Assembly (NCBI GenBank): GCA_012838435.1
Contig: DUPH01000206.1
Span: 1-43,248 of the forward strand
Reading direction: 5' to 3'
Length of the DNA: 43,248 bases
Source: Lentisphaerota bacterium
GTDB lineage: Bacteria; Verrucomicrobiota; Kiritimatiellia; RFP12; UBA1067
This document shows, piece by piece, positions 8,317-15,545 of this stretch; the stretch's first letter is position 1; every line of letters starts with the position of its first letter. The position numbers and the translations under genes are program-made. The notes under the pieces were generated by a model, which was not told where the DNA came from, did not search any database, and saw only the letters and a program-made list of their open reading frames with translations.

Positions 8317-8573
8317 GGACACGAAGGTTTTGGGGGATAACGCGCCCCCAGACAAACTAATGCACTAATTAACTAACGCACTAATTAACTTGGTTTGCGG
8401 GCTGTGCCCGCATTAGATTTACCGTCAGGTGCCGAGCTGTGTGGCACGGGCATCTTGCCCGTGTGGCGGCGTGAAACGCCGCCCGGACGAGCAACGCTCG
8501 TCCCTCCCGGCGCTCCGCGAGCCCGAATCGCAGCACTGGAGGGCGAGTGTCCCCACGAGCCGCCGTCCGCGCA
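8317..8573 (+). repeat. 257-bp direct repeat, copy 2
   Basis: Second copy of the hairpin-rich element at 7988-8244. It is preceded by a CACGAAGG word array (about 8299-8327) that joins smoothly to the repeat. Its right end runs straight into the next repeat module (8569-8705), which shows that modules are assembled end to end. Confidence 0.85.
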
Positions 8574-8705
8574 CAGCGCGGCTCTTGTCACCGCACTCCA
8601 AATTTTCCGCCGCGCCATGAGCGGCACAACAATCCTGTCAATCCTGTCAATCCTGTCAAAAAAAACATCCTGCTTTTCACCAGAAACGCATTATCTTCGC
8701 ACACC
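8569..8705 (+). repeat. CACTCCAA-type dispersed element, copy 1
   Basis: Order on the + strand: a CGCGCACAGCGCGG palindrome, CTCTTGTCACCGCACTCCAA, a short inverted GCCGCGCCATGAGCGGC, 9-nt words AATCCTGTC three times, an A-tract, then CAGAAACGCA and CTTCGCACA. Copies lie at about 36081-36169 and 37084-37213 with AATCATGTT words instead. It stands downstream of the minus-strand esterase gene (stop at 8780), with the word end nearest the gene, as in the other two copies. Confidence 0.75.
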
Positions 8706-8779
8706 TCTGTCACGAACCGATTACTTTGGCAAACTGAGCGTCGCAGGTCGAATGTCGCCGGTCGCGGGGCAGGCGCCTC

Positions 8780-10648
8780 TTATGGTTTTATCCGTTCGCC
8801 GGTGTCGGGATTATAGCGGACGGTCTCGACTGAGCATTGGCCGTCCACCGTTGTCCGGATGGTCAGAACACCCTCGAGGGAGTCATCGTCTGCCGACACG
8901 CGCGCGAGTTCACGCCAGGGGCGCGTGCCGTCCTCGCGGAACGAAACGCAGACCGATGAGACAGGCTCGGAAGAACCGAGCAGGTACTCGCCGGGCACGC
9001 CGGGGCGGCGGAACACGAGACCGGTGCCGTCCCGGAGCATTTCAAGCGTGAAGAGCGTCTTTCCGGAGGGGGCGTTGTAGTGCGTCGTCTCGCCCAGTTG
9101 CTGCGGGAAGTAGCCGGTCCGTGGATACCCGGGCACGTTCCCGCAGACGAGGAAGGCGTTCTCCGTGATGCGTCCTTTCCCGTCGAGACGGTAATGCCCC
9201 ACGTTGTTTTCCTTCCAGGCGTTCCACATCAGCATCACATGGAAGTGCGGCGGCGCGTCCACATGGCCGTTCGGGAAGTTGGACTCAAACCCGAAAAGCC
9301 GCACAAACGCGCCTTCGGTCGCGTTCGTCTCAGCGAGTCCGGCGCGCCGGAACAATTCGCGCGCGGCGAACAGCCAGTTGTTTTGCGCACGGACCTCCGC
9401 AGCGGGATAGGGCCTGTCGCGGTACAGACCGTGCTGAACCCCCTCCACATTGTGGAAGACGCAGATGCGGATCGCACCCTCACTCCACCCCGTGGTGAAA
9501 CCGGTGGGCGGCTTCGTCGCTGTGGGCGTGAAAAGGACACGGTCGCCGTCGCGCACCATATTCTTCGCCCCATACACGGTTTTCACCGCGACACCCGGCC
9601 AGACGAGTTCCACGCGCGGTGCGGCGAGGCCGCGCCCGGGGGCCTCGATCGTGAAATAATACTCGCGCACGTTGAGCCCCGTTTTCGCCTCATCCCCTTC
9701 CACCACCCTCCATGGTGCGGGCACCTTGATCTCGGGTGCGGGAGTCGTGCCGTGCGCGGCCTTCGTCACCTTCGAGGCATAGCGCGTGACGAACGGCGTC
9801 ACGGCCGTGGCGATCTGCGCCTCACCATTCTTAAAATAATTATCGAAGAATGCCGTGATGATCGGCTTCACCATGGCGTTGAACTCGCCCGAGTGGCCGC
9901 TGGTCTTCTCCTCGGCCGTGCGGATCTCGATGTAGGTGTGCGCCACCTTGTTCGACGTAAGGATGTTGTGCAACTCGCGGTTCGCGGACAGGAAGAAGTC
10001 TGATGTGCCCACGGCCATGATCAGGTTCACATCGCCGTTCTTCAGTTTCATGGCCTCTGTAACCACAGAGTGCTCCCGCCAGCGTTCGGGGAATTCATCA
10101 CGCGGGCCAAGGCGTTTGGCGATGTCCCAGCTATTCGGAAAATTCCACAGGTTCATGCCTCCGTAGATACTGCCGATCGCGCCGAAGAGTTCCTTATGTC
10201 TGAATCCGAGCCAGCAGGCGCCGTGGCCGCCCATGGATCCGCCCATGATCGCGCGATGCGCCCGGTCGCGGATGACACGGTAGTGCGCATCGATCCATGG
10301 CACGAGTTCCTTTGTTACATGGGTTTCGTAACGATACGACGGGTCGATAGGCGAATCGAACCACCAGCTCGTCTTTCCGCCGTCGGCGCAGACGAACAGG
10401 AATTCGTGGCGGTCGGCCAGAAACTTCAGTTCTTCCGTCGCGTACGTGCGGTAGTTGCCGCCTGCGCCATGCACCACGTAGACCGTACTGAACGCCATGC
10501 CCGGATCGGCGGCGTACTTGTCCGGCAAGACCACACAGGCCGGGATGTCCTTGCCCATCGACGGGCTCGGAACCCGGATCTCCTCAATCACCGCGCCTTG
10601 CGTAGCCGCCGCGAACGCGACCACGGAAAAAATCAAAAGTCTCCTCAT
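8780..10648 (-). CDS. Secreted esterase of the feruloyl/acetyl esterase (CE1, EsteraseD-like) type
   Basis: A 622-residue protein starting at the ATG at 10648 with AAAGGAG just upstream. The signal peptide is MRRLLIFSVVAFAAATQG. Residues about 20-290 are an alpha/beta-hydrolase of the esterase D/CE1 type: VVHGAGGNY before the oxyanion region, nucleophile motif GGSMGGH (Ser about 137), candidate Asp in AVGTSDFF (about 215) and His in SGHSGEFN (about 252). The second half contains an unfamiliar beta-rich domain with PPHFHVMLMWNAW. CE1 members remove ester groups from plant polysaccharides, which fits the other sugar-active genes here. Its start overlaps the stop of the small ORF upstream by 4 bases. 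Confidence 0.8.
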   Translation of the reverse strand: MRRLLIFSVVAFAAATQGAVIEEIRVPSPSMGKDIPACVVLPDKYAADPGMAFSTVYVVHGAGGNYRTYATEELKFLADRHEFLFVCADGGKTSWWFDSPIDPSYRYETHVTKELVPWIDAHYRVIRDRAHRAIMGGSMGGHGACWLGFRHKELFGAIGSIYGGMNLWNFPNSWDIAKRLGPRDEFPERWREHSVVTEAMKLKNGDVNLIMAVGTSDFFLSANRELHNILTSNKVAHTYIEIRTAEEKTSGHSGEFNAMVKPIITAFFDNYFKNGEAQIATAVTPFVTRYASKVTKAAHGTTPAPEIKVPAPWRVVEGDEAKTGLNVREYYFTIEAPGRGLAAPRVELVWPGVAVKTVYGAKNMVRDGDRVLFTPTATKPPTGFTTGWSEGAIRICVFHNVEGVQHGLYRDRPYPAAEVRAQNNWLFAARELFRRAGLAETNATEGAFVRLFGFESNFPNGHVDAPPHFHVMLMWNAWKENNVGHYRLDGKGRITENAFLVCGNVPGYPRTGYFPQQLGETTHYNAPSGKTLFTLEMLRDGTGLVFRRPGVPGEYLLGSSEPVSSVCVSFREDGTRPWRELARVSADDDSLEGVLTIRTTVDGQCSVETVRYNPDTGERIKP

Positions 10649-10857
10649 TTCGTCTCTCCTTTGCCGAGCCACTCGGCGGCCTCTTTCTGAATGTCGCGCC
10701 AATCCATCACGCCTTCACGAAAGATTTCGCGCGCGATCAGGATGTCCGCAAACGTTTTGCCTTCCGGGACAGTCGGTCGCGATGCGTTGAGCCCTCCTGC
10801 CGCGGGGTCGAGTGCCACGCCGCCATCCTTCCGTTGCCACCTCGGTTGCCTTGCCAC
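10645..10857 (-). CDS. Small ORF, possible remnant of a larger gene
   Basis: A 70-codon frame ending in an ATGA overlap with the esterase start, so it may be translated in the same operon. The first 30 residues are Arg/Gly/Pro-rich and look like translated intergenic sequence. The last 38 (KTFADILIAREIFREGVMD and on) look like a true protein C-terminus, with a helical, charged end. It may be what remains of a gene cut off at its 5' end, or a small protein with a later start. No family recognised. Confidence 0.35.
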   Translation of the reverse strand: MARQPRWQRKDGGVALDPAAGGLNASRPTVPEGKTFADILIAREIFREGVMDWRDIQKEAAEWLGKGETK

Positions 10858-10910
10858 GGCAACACATTACCACACCGCGAAAACGCCTCGCAACCCTTGA
10901 TTGGCTCATG

Positions 10911-11408
10911 TCAAATTACGCCCCCGTTTTTCTCCCTTCTCTCACGATCTTCTTTAGAGGTGTTTTGTCCCTCTACCCCCTGTTTTATTTCTTTCAAAAC
11001 CCTTTCTTCTGCAGACCTGCACCCTTTAAATGTAAGAAAGAGCTTTATAGTCTTGTCTACAGTAAGCCTGCATGAGTCAGCACTTTTCTTGACCAGTTGA
11101 AAACGCCAACTCTCTCCCCTAATTTGATAATAATATGCTGTTAATACTAAAAGCTCGTCGATTTTATATTGCTCTGTTTGAACCCAGTACCGCTCACTCT
11201 CATCCAAGATGTTTGGTCCTGTCAATTCCACAGCATGCCCCGTTATTTCGGTGATGTTGGTCCCAAACTGTGAAGAGAGATAATAGACCACATCGTTAAA
11301 TGAATGATCCAAGTTGATCGAACTACCATGTTGATCACTGGTACAGGACACGACACACGTCAAAAACGGAAGTATAACAGAAACCGAAAACAGAATGCGC
11401 TTGATCAT
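10911..11408 (-). CDS. Putative lipoprotein of unknown function, AT-rich
   Basis: A 165-residue protein from the ATG at 11408, preceded by AGGAG about 11 bases upstream. An in-frame start at 11450 has no such site. The signal sequence MIKRILFSVSVILPFLTC ends in the lipobox VVSC. The mature protein has no family I recognise; it contains many Tyr and Ile and a charged C-terminus (KEDRERREKNGG). The DNA is clearly richer in A and T than its neighbours, a sign of recent transfer. It lies next to the NucS-like gene and an attC-like half site. Confidence 0.6.
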   Translation of the reverse strand: MIKRILFSVSVILPFLTCVVSCTSDQHGSSINLDHSFNDVVYYLSSQFGTNITEITGHAVELTGPNILDESERYWVQTEQYKIDELLVLTAYYYQIRGESWRFQLVKKSADSCRLTVDKTIKLFLTFKGCRSAEERVLKEIKQGVEGQNTSKEDRERREKNGGVI

Positions 11409-11470
11409 GGGCAACAACACTCCTAGGTTATCGGGGTCGTAGTTTGACACTGAGACATTTCATTTTTCCA

Positions 11471-11530
11471 GCAACCTCAACACGTGCGCAGCCGACCGAT
11501 ACAATGACTTGTCAGCTTCCAGCCGAGCCG
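11471..11530 (-). other. attC-like half site downstream of the NucS-like gene
   Basis: On the minus strand, about 50 bases after the nuclease stop codon, the sequence GCTGACAAGTCATTG (11516-11502) resembles the left end of an integron recombination site (RYYYAAC followed by ACAAGTCATTG). The mirror form, CAATGACTTGTTAGC, occurs upstream of the same gene. A full right half with GTTRRRY is not obvious here, so the site may be degenerate. Confidence 0.35.
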
Positions 11531-11564
11531 CCATCCCCAAGCGTAGTGGTGCTTCATCGGTGGT

Positions 11565-12686
11565 TTACACCCCCAATCGGTCATCATTTGCTTCTCCAGA
11601 CGCTCCGCCCGATCCACCCGTAGGCCGGTCGTTCTGTTGTTCTTCTGATGTCTTCTTCTTCCAGGCATCAACCATATCGGCAAGAACCGGGTCGAGACTC
11701 TGGCGAATCTGTGGCCAGTTTTCTTCGTTCACCTGAATTTCGATTTGACCGTATTTGTTCTTCTTCGACGCCTTGGGAAATTGTTGGCGTATCGGTTCGA
11801 TCCGGTTGCCAAGAGCCTTCACCGCCCGTTCCTGAAATACCAGATTCACAACACCTTTCTTGCCATAGGCAAGGGACACGTTCAGGTAAACGCGCAGGGT
11901 TGGGCGTCCTTGCTCCGTGTGTTCGTTGAGGCTGAATGCGTATGTGGTCTTGCCCGGCCAGCGGTATGCCGGGATCTTCTTCTCAACGTGATCTGCAATT
12001 TCTTCCAACAAAGACGCAACGTCTAGCTTCTCTGCATTTGCCCGAAGTACTTGGAGATTGTTTTCCTTGTTCTGCGAGGGTTGAGGTTGCGTACTTGCCG
12101 GAGCGGCTGACTCCACTAGCCGGGCGAAAAACAAGGTGCCGTCGCGTTTGAACGCATTGAAGGTCAACAGGGCTATGTTGAGGCCTGTATTCGCAAGGAA
12201 GTTCACTATTCGCAAGGCTCGTCGATCGACTCCGAGGCCTACGAGCACCATGCGAGGCGGGGTTTCGAAGACCGAGTCGCGATTAGGGAAGTTCTGAGAG
12301 TACCAGTCTGCAAAATCCTCGATCGGGTCTATGCCGTATTTTCCCGAAGACTCTTCGACGAGCTTCGCAAATCGATCCTGTTCCATGGCAACGAGATCTG
12401 ATGCGTAGTCAAGGATTTGAGCGACAGCGTCTCTTGTCAACGTTCCGCGTTTGAGTTCAAAGACGACAAGACCGCCGTCTTCATCCACACCCAAAAGATC
12501 TAGAGGTCCACCTTCAGTCGGTATCTGCCGACCGATCAGCGAGAGCTCATCCATAAGCAGTTCGGGAGATTCAACGAGGAGATCCTCAAGTATCTGTTCC
12601 GTGTCCGTGTTGTCCACGTCGGGCACGTATTCAGCCTTCATTTTGCCATCAGTGTTCTTCACGGACCACAGCTTGACCTTCTTCAT
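11565..12686 (-). CDS. NucS/EndoMS-like (DUF91) endonuclease domain protein
   Basis: A 373-residue protein; the ATG at 12686 follows AAAAGGAGACCGAT. The N-terminal half has a PD-(D/E)XK nuclease core: ESPELLMDE, then Asp63 in PLDLLGVD, Glu77 and Lys79 in VVFELKRG, and Gln90 in AVAQILDYASD. This is the hallmark of the DUF91/NucS-like group. The C-terminal half (about 205-340) is a different domain with regular charged strands, followed by a Gly/Asp-rich disordered tail. NucS/EndoMS cuts mismatched or branched DNA, and single-domain relatives are common in accessory islands and defence loci. A role in DNA defence or repair is possible but not shown. Confidence 0.75.
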   Translation of the reverse strand: MKKVKLWSVKNTDGKMKAEYVPDVDNTDTEQILEDLLVESPELLMDELSLIGRQIPTEGGPLDLLGVDEDGGLVVFELKRGTLTRDAVAQILDYASDLVAMEQDRFAKLVEESSGKYGIDPIEDFADWYSQNFPNRDSVFETPPRMVLVGLGVDRRALRIVNFLANTGLNIALLTFNAFKRDGTLFFARLVESAAPASTQPQPSQNKENNLQVLRANAEKLDVASLLEEIADHVEKKIPAYRWPGKTTYAFSLNEHTEQGRPTLRVYLNVSLAYGKKGVVNLVFQERAVKALGNRIEPIRQQFPKASKKNKYGQIEIQVNEENWPQIRQSLDPVLADMVDAWKKKTSEEQQNDRPTGGSGGASGEANDDRLGV

Positions 12687-12706
12687 ATCGGTCTCCTTTT
12701 AATCTC

Positions 12707-12750
12707 GGCTAACAAGTCATTGAGCGACAACGTTTTCAACAGTCGCATTC
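12707..12750 (-). other. attC-like half site upstream of the NucS-like gene
   Basis: On the minus strand the sequence GCTCAATGACTTGTTAGCC ends 20 bases before the nuclease ATG. It matches the right end of integron attC sites closely (CAATGACTTGTTAG, core GTTRRRY with one deviation). A GCGAC/GTCGC stem (12742-12746 with 12724-12728) sits next to it, as expected for a folded attC. The left half is imperfect. No integrase is present in the window. Confidence 0.4.
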
Positions 12751-12758
12751 ACGTCATC

Positions 12759-12786
12759 ATTGTATCATTTCTAATCCCGCTAGCAA
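12759..12786 (-). promoter_or_regulatory. Candidate promoter of the NucS-like gene
   Basis: Read on the minus strand: TTGCTA (12786-12781), a 16-nt spacer and TACAAT (12764-12759). This gives a leader of about 65 bases that contains the attC-like half site. Both boxes are reasonable sigma-70-type matches. Confidence 0.45.
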
Positions 12787-12881
12787 TCGGCCGTTTCCGC
12801 GTAATCGGTCTTTGTAATCGGTTAGTCCGCCGCCCGCGCTTCGCACGGGAATGTAAATGAGGATAACTTTGATCGGTGTAA

Positions 12882-12988
12882 GTGATAGGCAAGGAGTTTT
12901 CACCTTCAGAGTTCAGAGTTTGACGTTCAGCGTTCTGAGTTAAAAAACGTTCAACGCTCAACGTTCAACTTTTAACGCTCAAGTTATA
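12882..12988. repeat. Composite word repeat with TATAGGCAAG borders
   Basis: Starts with GTGATAGGCAAGGAG (12883-12897) and TTTTCACC. TTCAGAGTTCAGAG- and TTCAGCGTTCTGAGTT-type words follow, then an A-run, then CGTTCAACGCTCAACG-type words, and finally GCTCAAGTTATAGGCAAG (12977-12993). The border box thus appears at both ends as a direct repeat. Related units are at 15362-15430 and, on the other strand, 35143-35236. The last codons of the propeller gene (stop at 12984) reach into it. Confidence 0.75.
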
Positions 12989-14357
12989 GGCAAGTGACAG
13001 GGGGCATTGCGAATCGAGTGCGTGTTTTGTGTGTGCGCAGTCGGGAGCAAGAAGTTTGTTGGCCCTCCTTCTCTGTCGTGCCCGGCGTCTTCGATGATAC
13101 CGGCAGGGTCATGACCTGAACATGTTTTCCAGAAAACAGGTACAGTCGGTTTCCTTCCCGCCAAGGACTTATTGGCCCATCGGATCCGGGGCCCCATTGG
13201 GCATACCCCCTGGAATCGCGCTGAACGTCACGAAAGGTTGTCGTGTACCCGTACGTGATCCTCGGCACATCTGAGCCCGCCGGGCTCTCGCCCCAAACCA
13301 GAAGGTACTTGTCTGCGCCGGCTGTCCCCTTTCCCAAATACCCCAGAAAATAGGGACGATAATTGCCCTTCAATCCGCCGCCCCCATCGTTCTGGTGGAT
13401 GATAGGATTCTCCCGAAAACAGTCCCATTTCCTACCGTCATTCGATGTGGCAAACCCCAGTTGCACGATCTGATCAACCGAGGTGCCGCGCAGGAATGCA
13501 AGCCACTGGCCGTTCGCCAACCGCTGAATCGCATGGTAGGAGGACTGGCTGTTCATCCACTTCTTCTCCGTGGTGGGCAGCACAGGCACGATATCCCAGA
13601 CGCTCACTTTGCCCATCTTCGGATCTTTCAGCACTGTCCACTTATGCGAGGCCAAGTCAGAACAGGTGGCCAGAGCGGTCATCTGGTGCCCGAATCCCGC
13701 ACCGCCTCCTGCTGTCCACGCGCCGTGGTAGTGATTGTAGTAGTGGAAGTACATAAACCATAACTTCTCGTCCTCGTTCCAAATGACGCACGGACTGGAG
13801 TAGTGGGAGGGATCCGCGACCGGCGGGTTCACGATCGGATAGTGAGGATTCGCCAGAACCATGCTGTGCGAACGGTTTGTTTCAAGGCTCGCCAGTTTTC
13901 TGTATGGTCCCTGGATGCTGTCGGCGACTGCGCAGCCGATGCCCGAACAGGGACCGTGATGCGCATAGTATAAGTAATACTTGTTGTCGGCGTTCCTGCC
14001 TCTATCGTTCTTCACGACAGAGGGGTAGCCCACGGAATCATTGCCTGTCGTTTCAAAGGTGCTGTGTTCCCATGCCTCAGTTTGCCACAGAATCTGAGAA
14101 CTGGCATCAACGGTCAGCGGCACGGAAGAAGTCAGGTCGGACAAGTCCACGCAACGCAGGTTACAGTCCAGCAAACCACGGGCTTCACCACCTTTCAGGT
14201 TGATGACGCACGGAACCATCAAGCACGCGAGCAACACAATGCGGATAAGCGCTTTCGTAGTCGATAAGGCATGCGGGCGGAGTCGTGGGGTGCTCAGGAA
14301 AATGACGCATGCAATTACGGCCATCACGAAAAAAGGAAATGCGTAGATGATCTGCAC
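12984..14357 (-). CDS. GH43-like beta-propeller protein with N-terminal membrane segments
   Basis: A frame of 457 codons beginning with a GTG (14357) and lacking a clear ribosome-binding site; an ATG at 14324 is an alternative. Two hydrophobic segments (about residues 3-21 and 35-52) suggest a membrane anchor or signal. Residues about 85-425 look like a five-bladed beta-propeller of the GH43/GH117/GH130 kind: YPSVVKNDRG...KYYLYYAHHGP, GCAVADSIQGPYRK, SSPCVIWNEDEKLWFMYFHY and QLGFATSNDGRKWD. Such proteins cleave or bind arabinose-, xylose- or galactose-containing glycans. The last 30 residues (Arg/Thr/Cys-rich) run into a repeat and probably do not belong to the ancestral protein. Confidence 0.65.
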   Translation of the reverse strand: MQIIYAFPFFVMAVIACVIFLSTPRLRPHALSTTKALIRIVLLACLMVPCVINLKGGEARGLLDCNLRCVDLSDLTSSVPLTVDASSQILWQTEAWEHSTFETTGNDSVGYPSVVKNDRGRNADNKYYLYYAHHGPCSGIGCAVADSIQGPYRKLASLETNRSHSMVLANPHYPIVNPPVADPSHYSSPCVIWNEDEKLWFMYFHYYNHYHGAWTAGGGAGFGHQMTALATCSDLASHKWTVLKDPKMGKVSVWDIVPVLPTTEKKWMNSQSSYHAIQRLANGQWLAFLRGTSVDQIVQLGFATSNDGRKWDCFRENPIIHQNDGGGGLKGNYRPYFLGYLGKGTAGADKYLLVWGESPAGSDVPRITYGYTTTFRDVQRDSRGYAQWGPGSDGPISPWREGNRLYLFSGKHVQVMTLPVSSKTPGTTEKEGQQTSCSRLRTHKTRTRFAMPPVTCL

Positions 14358-14367
14358 TGTCTAATGC

Positions 14368-15183
14368 TCACGGAGACAGGTTAAGGCTGCCCATTCGGTA
14401 ACCCTGTAAATCCAGCGCCACGTACTGAAATCCTGCGGCTTTGATCGCGTCAACAATCTGGTGCCGTTCTTCAGCCGCCACCAGACGCGGCAGGTCGGCA
14501 TCAGGCACCTCGATACGCGCGACGTCGCCGTGGTGGCGTACCCGGCACTGCGCGAAGCCTCGCGCCTTCAGCGCCTCTTCCGCCCGCTCTACCTGTCCCA
14601 ACGCCTCGACCGTCACCGGCGAGCCGTAGGGGATGCGCGACGCCAAACACGCCATGGCGGGCTTGTCGGCAGTCGGCAGTCCCAAACGCGCGGAGAGCGC
14701 GCGGATCTCGGCCTTGGTCAGTCCGGCTTCAAGCAACGGGCTCTTCACGCCCAGCTCTTCCGCCGCACGCCGACCGGGCCGGTAGTCGCCCGCGTCATCT
14801 GCATTGTTCCCGTCGAGCACAACATCGAAACCGCGTTCAGCCGCGATCGCACCAATCTGCGTGAACAGATGCCGCTTGCAATGATAGCAACGGTCGCGCG
14901 AGTTTTCTGCATAGCGCGGATCGTCCAGTTCGGTTGAATGAACCACCGCGCACGTCACACCCATCACGTCGGCCAGTGCATGCGCTTCGGCAAGTTCCAC
15001 GCGCGGCAGGCTGGGGGTATCGGCGATCACCGCCAACACCTGCGCAGCCCCCAACACATCCCGCGCGACACGCAGCAACAGGGTGCTGTCGACCCCGCCG
15101 GAAAAACCGACCGCCACCCGCCCGTAGTGTTGCAGCGCCTCGTGCAGCCGCCGCTCTTTGTCTGCCAATGCCGCTTTTTTCAT
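14368..15183 (-). CDS. larE: LarE-type ATP-dependent sacrificial sulfur transferase
   Basis: A 271-residue protein, taking the ATG at 15183 (MKKAALADKERRLHEAL), which gives the usual LarE length. Two further in-frame ATGs up to 15210 arise from a TTTCATG word repeat. Motifs are the PP-loop SGGVDS (28-33), YHCK (100-103), the LDGNNADD...DYRPGRRAA stretch, and Cys179 in PAMACLASRIPYG, which matches the sulfur-donating Cys of LarE. In known systems LarE adenylates and then thiolates the pyridinium dicarboxylate precursor of the nickel-pincer (NPN) cofactor. The partners LarB and LarC are not in this window. It lies 10 bp before the propeller gene. Confidence 0.88.
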   Translation of the reverse strand: MKKAALADKERRLHEALQHYGRVAVGFSGGVDSTLLLRVARDVLGAAQVLAVIADTPSLPRVELAEAHALADVMGVTCAVVHSTELDDPRYAENSRDRCYHCKRHLFTQIGAIAAERGFDVVLDGNNADDAGDYRPGRRAAEELGVKSPLLEAGLTKAEIRALSARLGLPTADKPAMACLASRIPYGSPVTVEALGQVERAEEALKARGFAQCRVRHHGDVARIEVPDADLPRLVAAEERHQIVDAIKAAGFQYVALDLQGYRMGSLNLSP

Positions 15184-15186
15184 CTC

Positions 15187-15225
15187 CGATATTGAAACCA
15201 TGAAACACATGAAACTTCATGAAAA
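15187..15225. repeat. CATGAAAC word array at the larE 5' end
   Basis: Three imperfect copies of an ATGAAAC-type word (CCATGAAACACATGAAACTT and CATGAAAATC). Read as coding sequence on the minus strand it gives spurious upstream start codons for larE. It shows again that the short-word repeats sit right at gene borders. Confidence 0.6.
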
Positions 15226-15248
15226 TCAGGGGCTCCCTTGGAGGTCTT

Positions 15249-15360
15249 GGCGTCTAAACACCTGTCCCTTTGTCATCCCAAGAGCCGGATGCCCAAGCTA
15301 CAGGAGCACGGACATTCCTGTCCGTGCCACGGGTTGGAAAGCCCGTGCCCCTGTTTTAAT
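15249..15360. repeat. Hairpin module with CTAAACACCTGTCCC phrase
   Basis: Begins with GTCTAAACACCTGTCCCTTT, also present at about 8278-8298. It then contains the hairpins GCACGGAC-attcct-GTCCGTGC and CACGGG-ttggaaag-CCCGTG, related to the CACGGGC/GCCCGTG palindromes of the 257-bp repeats. No gene is seen between 15184 and 15544. Confidence 0.6.
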
Positions 15361-15361
15361 T

Positions 15362-15430
15362 CCAAGTTATAGGCAAGGAGTTTTCACCTTCAGCGTTCAG
15401 CGTTCGACGTTCAGCGTTCTGAGTTAAAAC
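15362..15430. repeat. Composite word repeat, second unit
   Basis: CAAGTTATAGGCAAGGAG is followed by TTTTCACCTTCAGCGTTCAG, CGTTCGACGTTCAGCGTTCT and GAGTTAAAA. The first half is nearly identical to 12883-12945, but the GCTCAAC half is missing. It joins directly to the word/spacer array at 15427. Confidence 0.75.
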
Positions 15431-15545
15431 CCTACCCTGCCCCTCCAAAAAAACCTCTGTGCTCTCTGTGTTCTCTGTGGTTAAAAACCGAGCCATGCCC
15501 CCAAAAATCTGTGTAATCTGTGGATTCAAAAATCCGAGACCTGCT
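15427..15545 (-). repeat. Alternating word/spacer repeat array B
   Basis: Read on the minus strand from the panC stop codon: GCAGGTCTCGGATTTTTG, words CACAGATTA and CACAGATT, spacer TTTTTGGGGGCATGGCTCGG-TTTTT, words CACAGAGAA, CACAGAGAG and CACAGAGG, then TTTTTTTGGAGGGGCAGGG. The spacer plan is that of array A (7715-7999) but on the opposite strand. It starts at the TGA of panC with no gap. Confidence 0.8.

Noticed and set aside
12749-12961. Small minus-strand frame between the NucS-like gene and the propeller gene
   Set aside because: It reads through the composite word repeat and has no ribosome-binding site.
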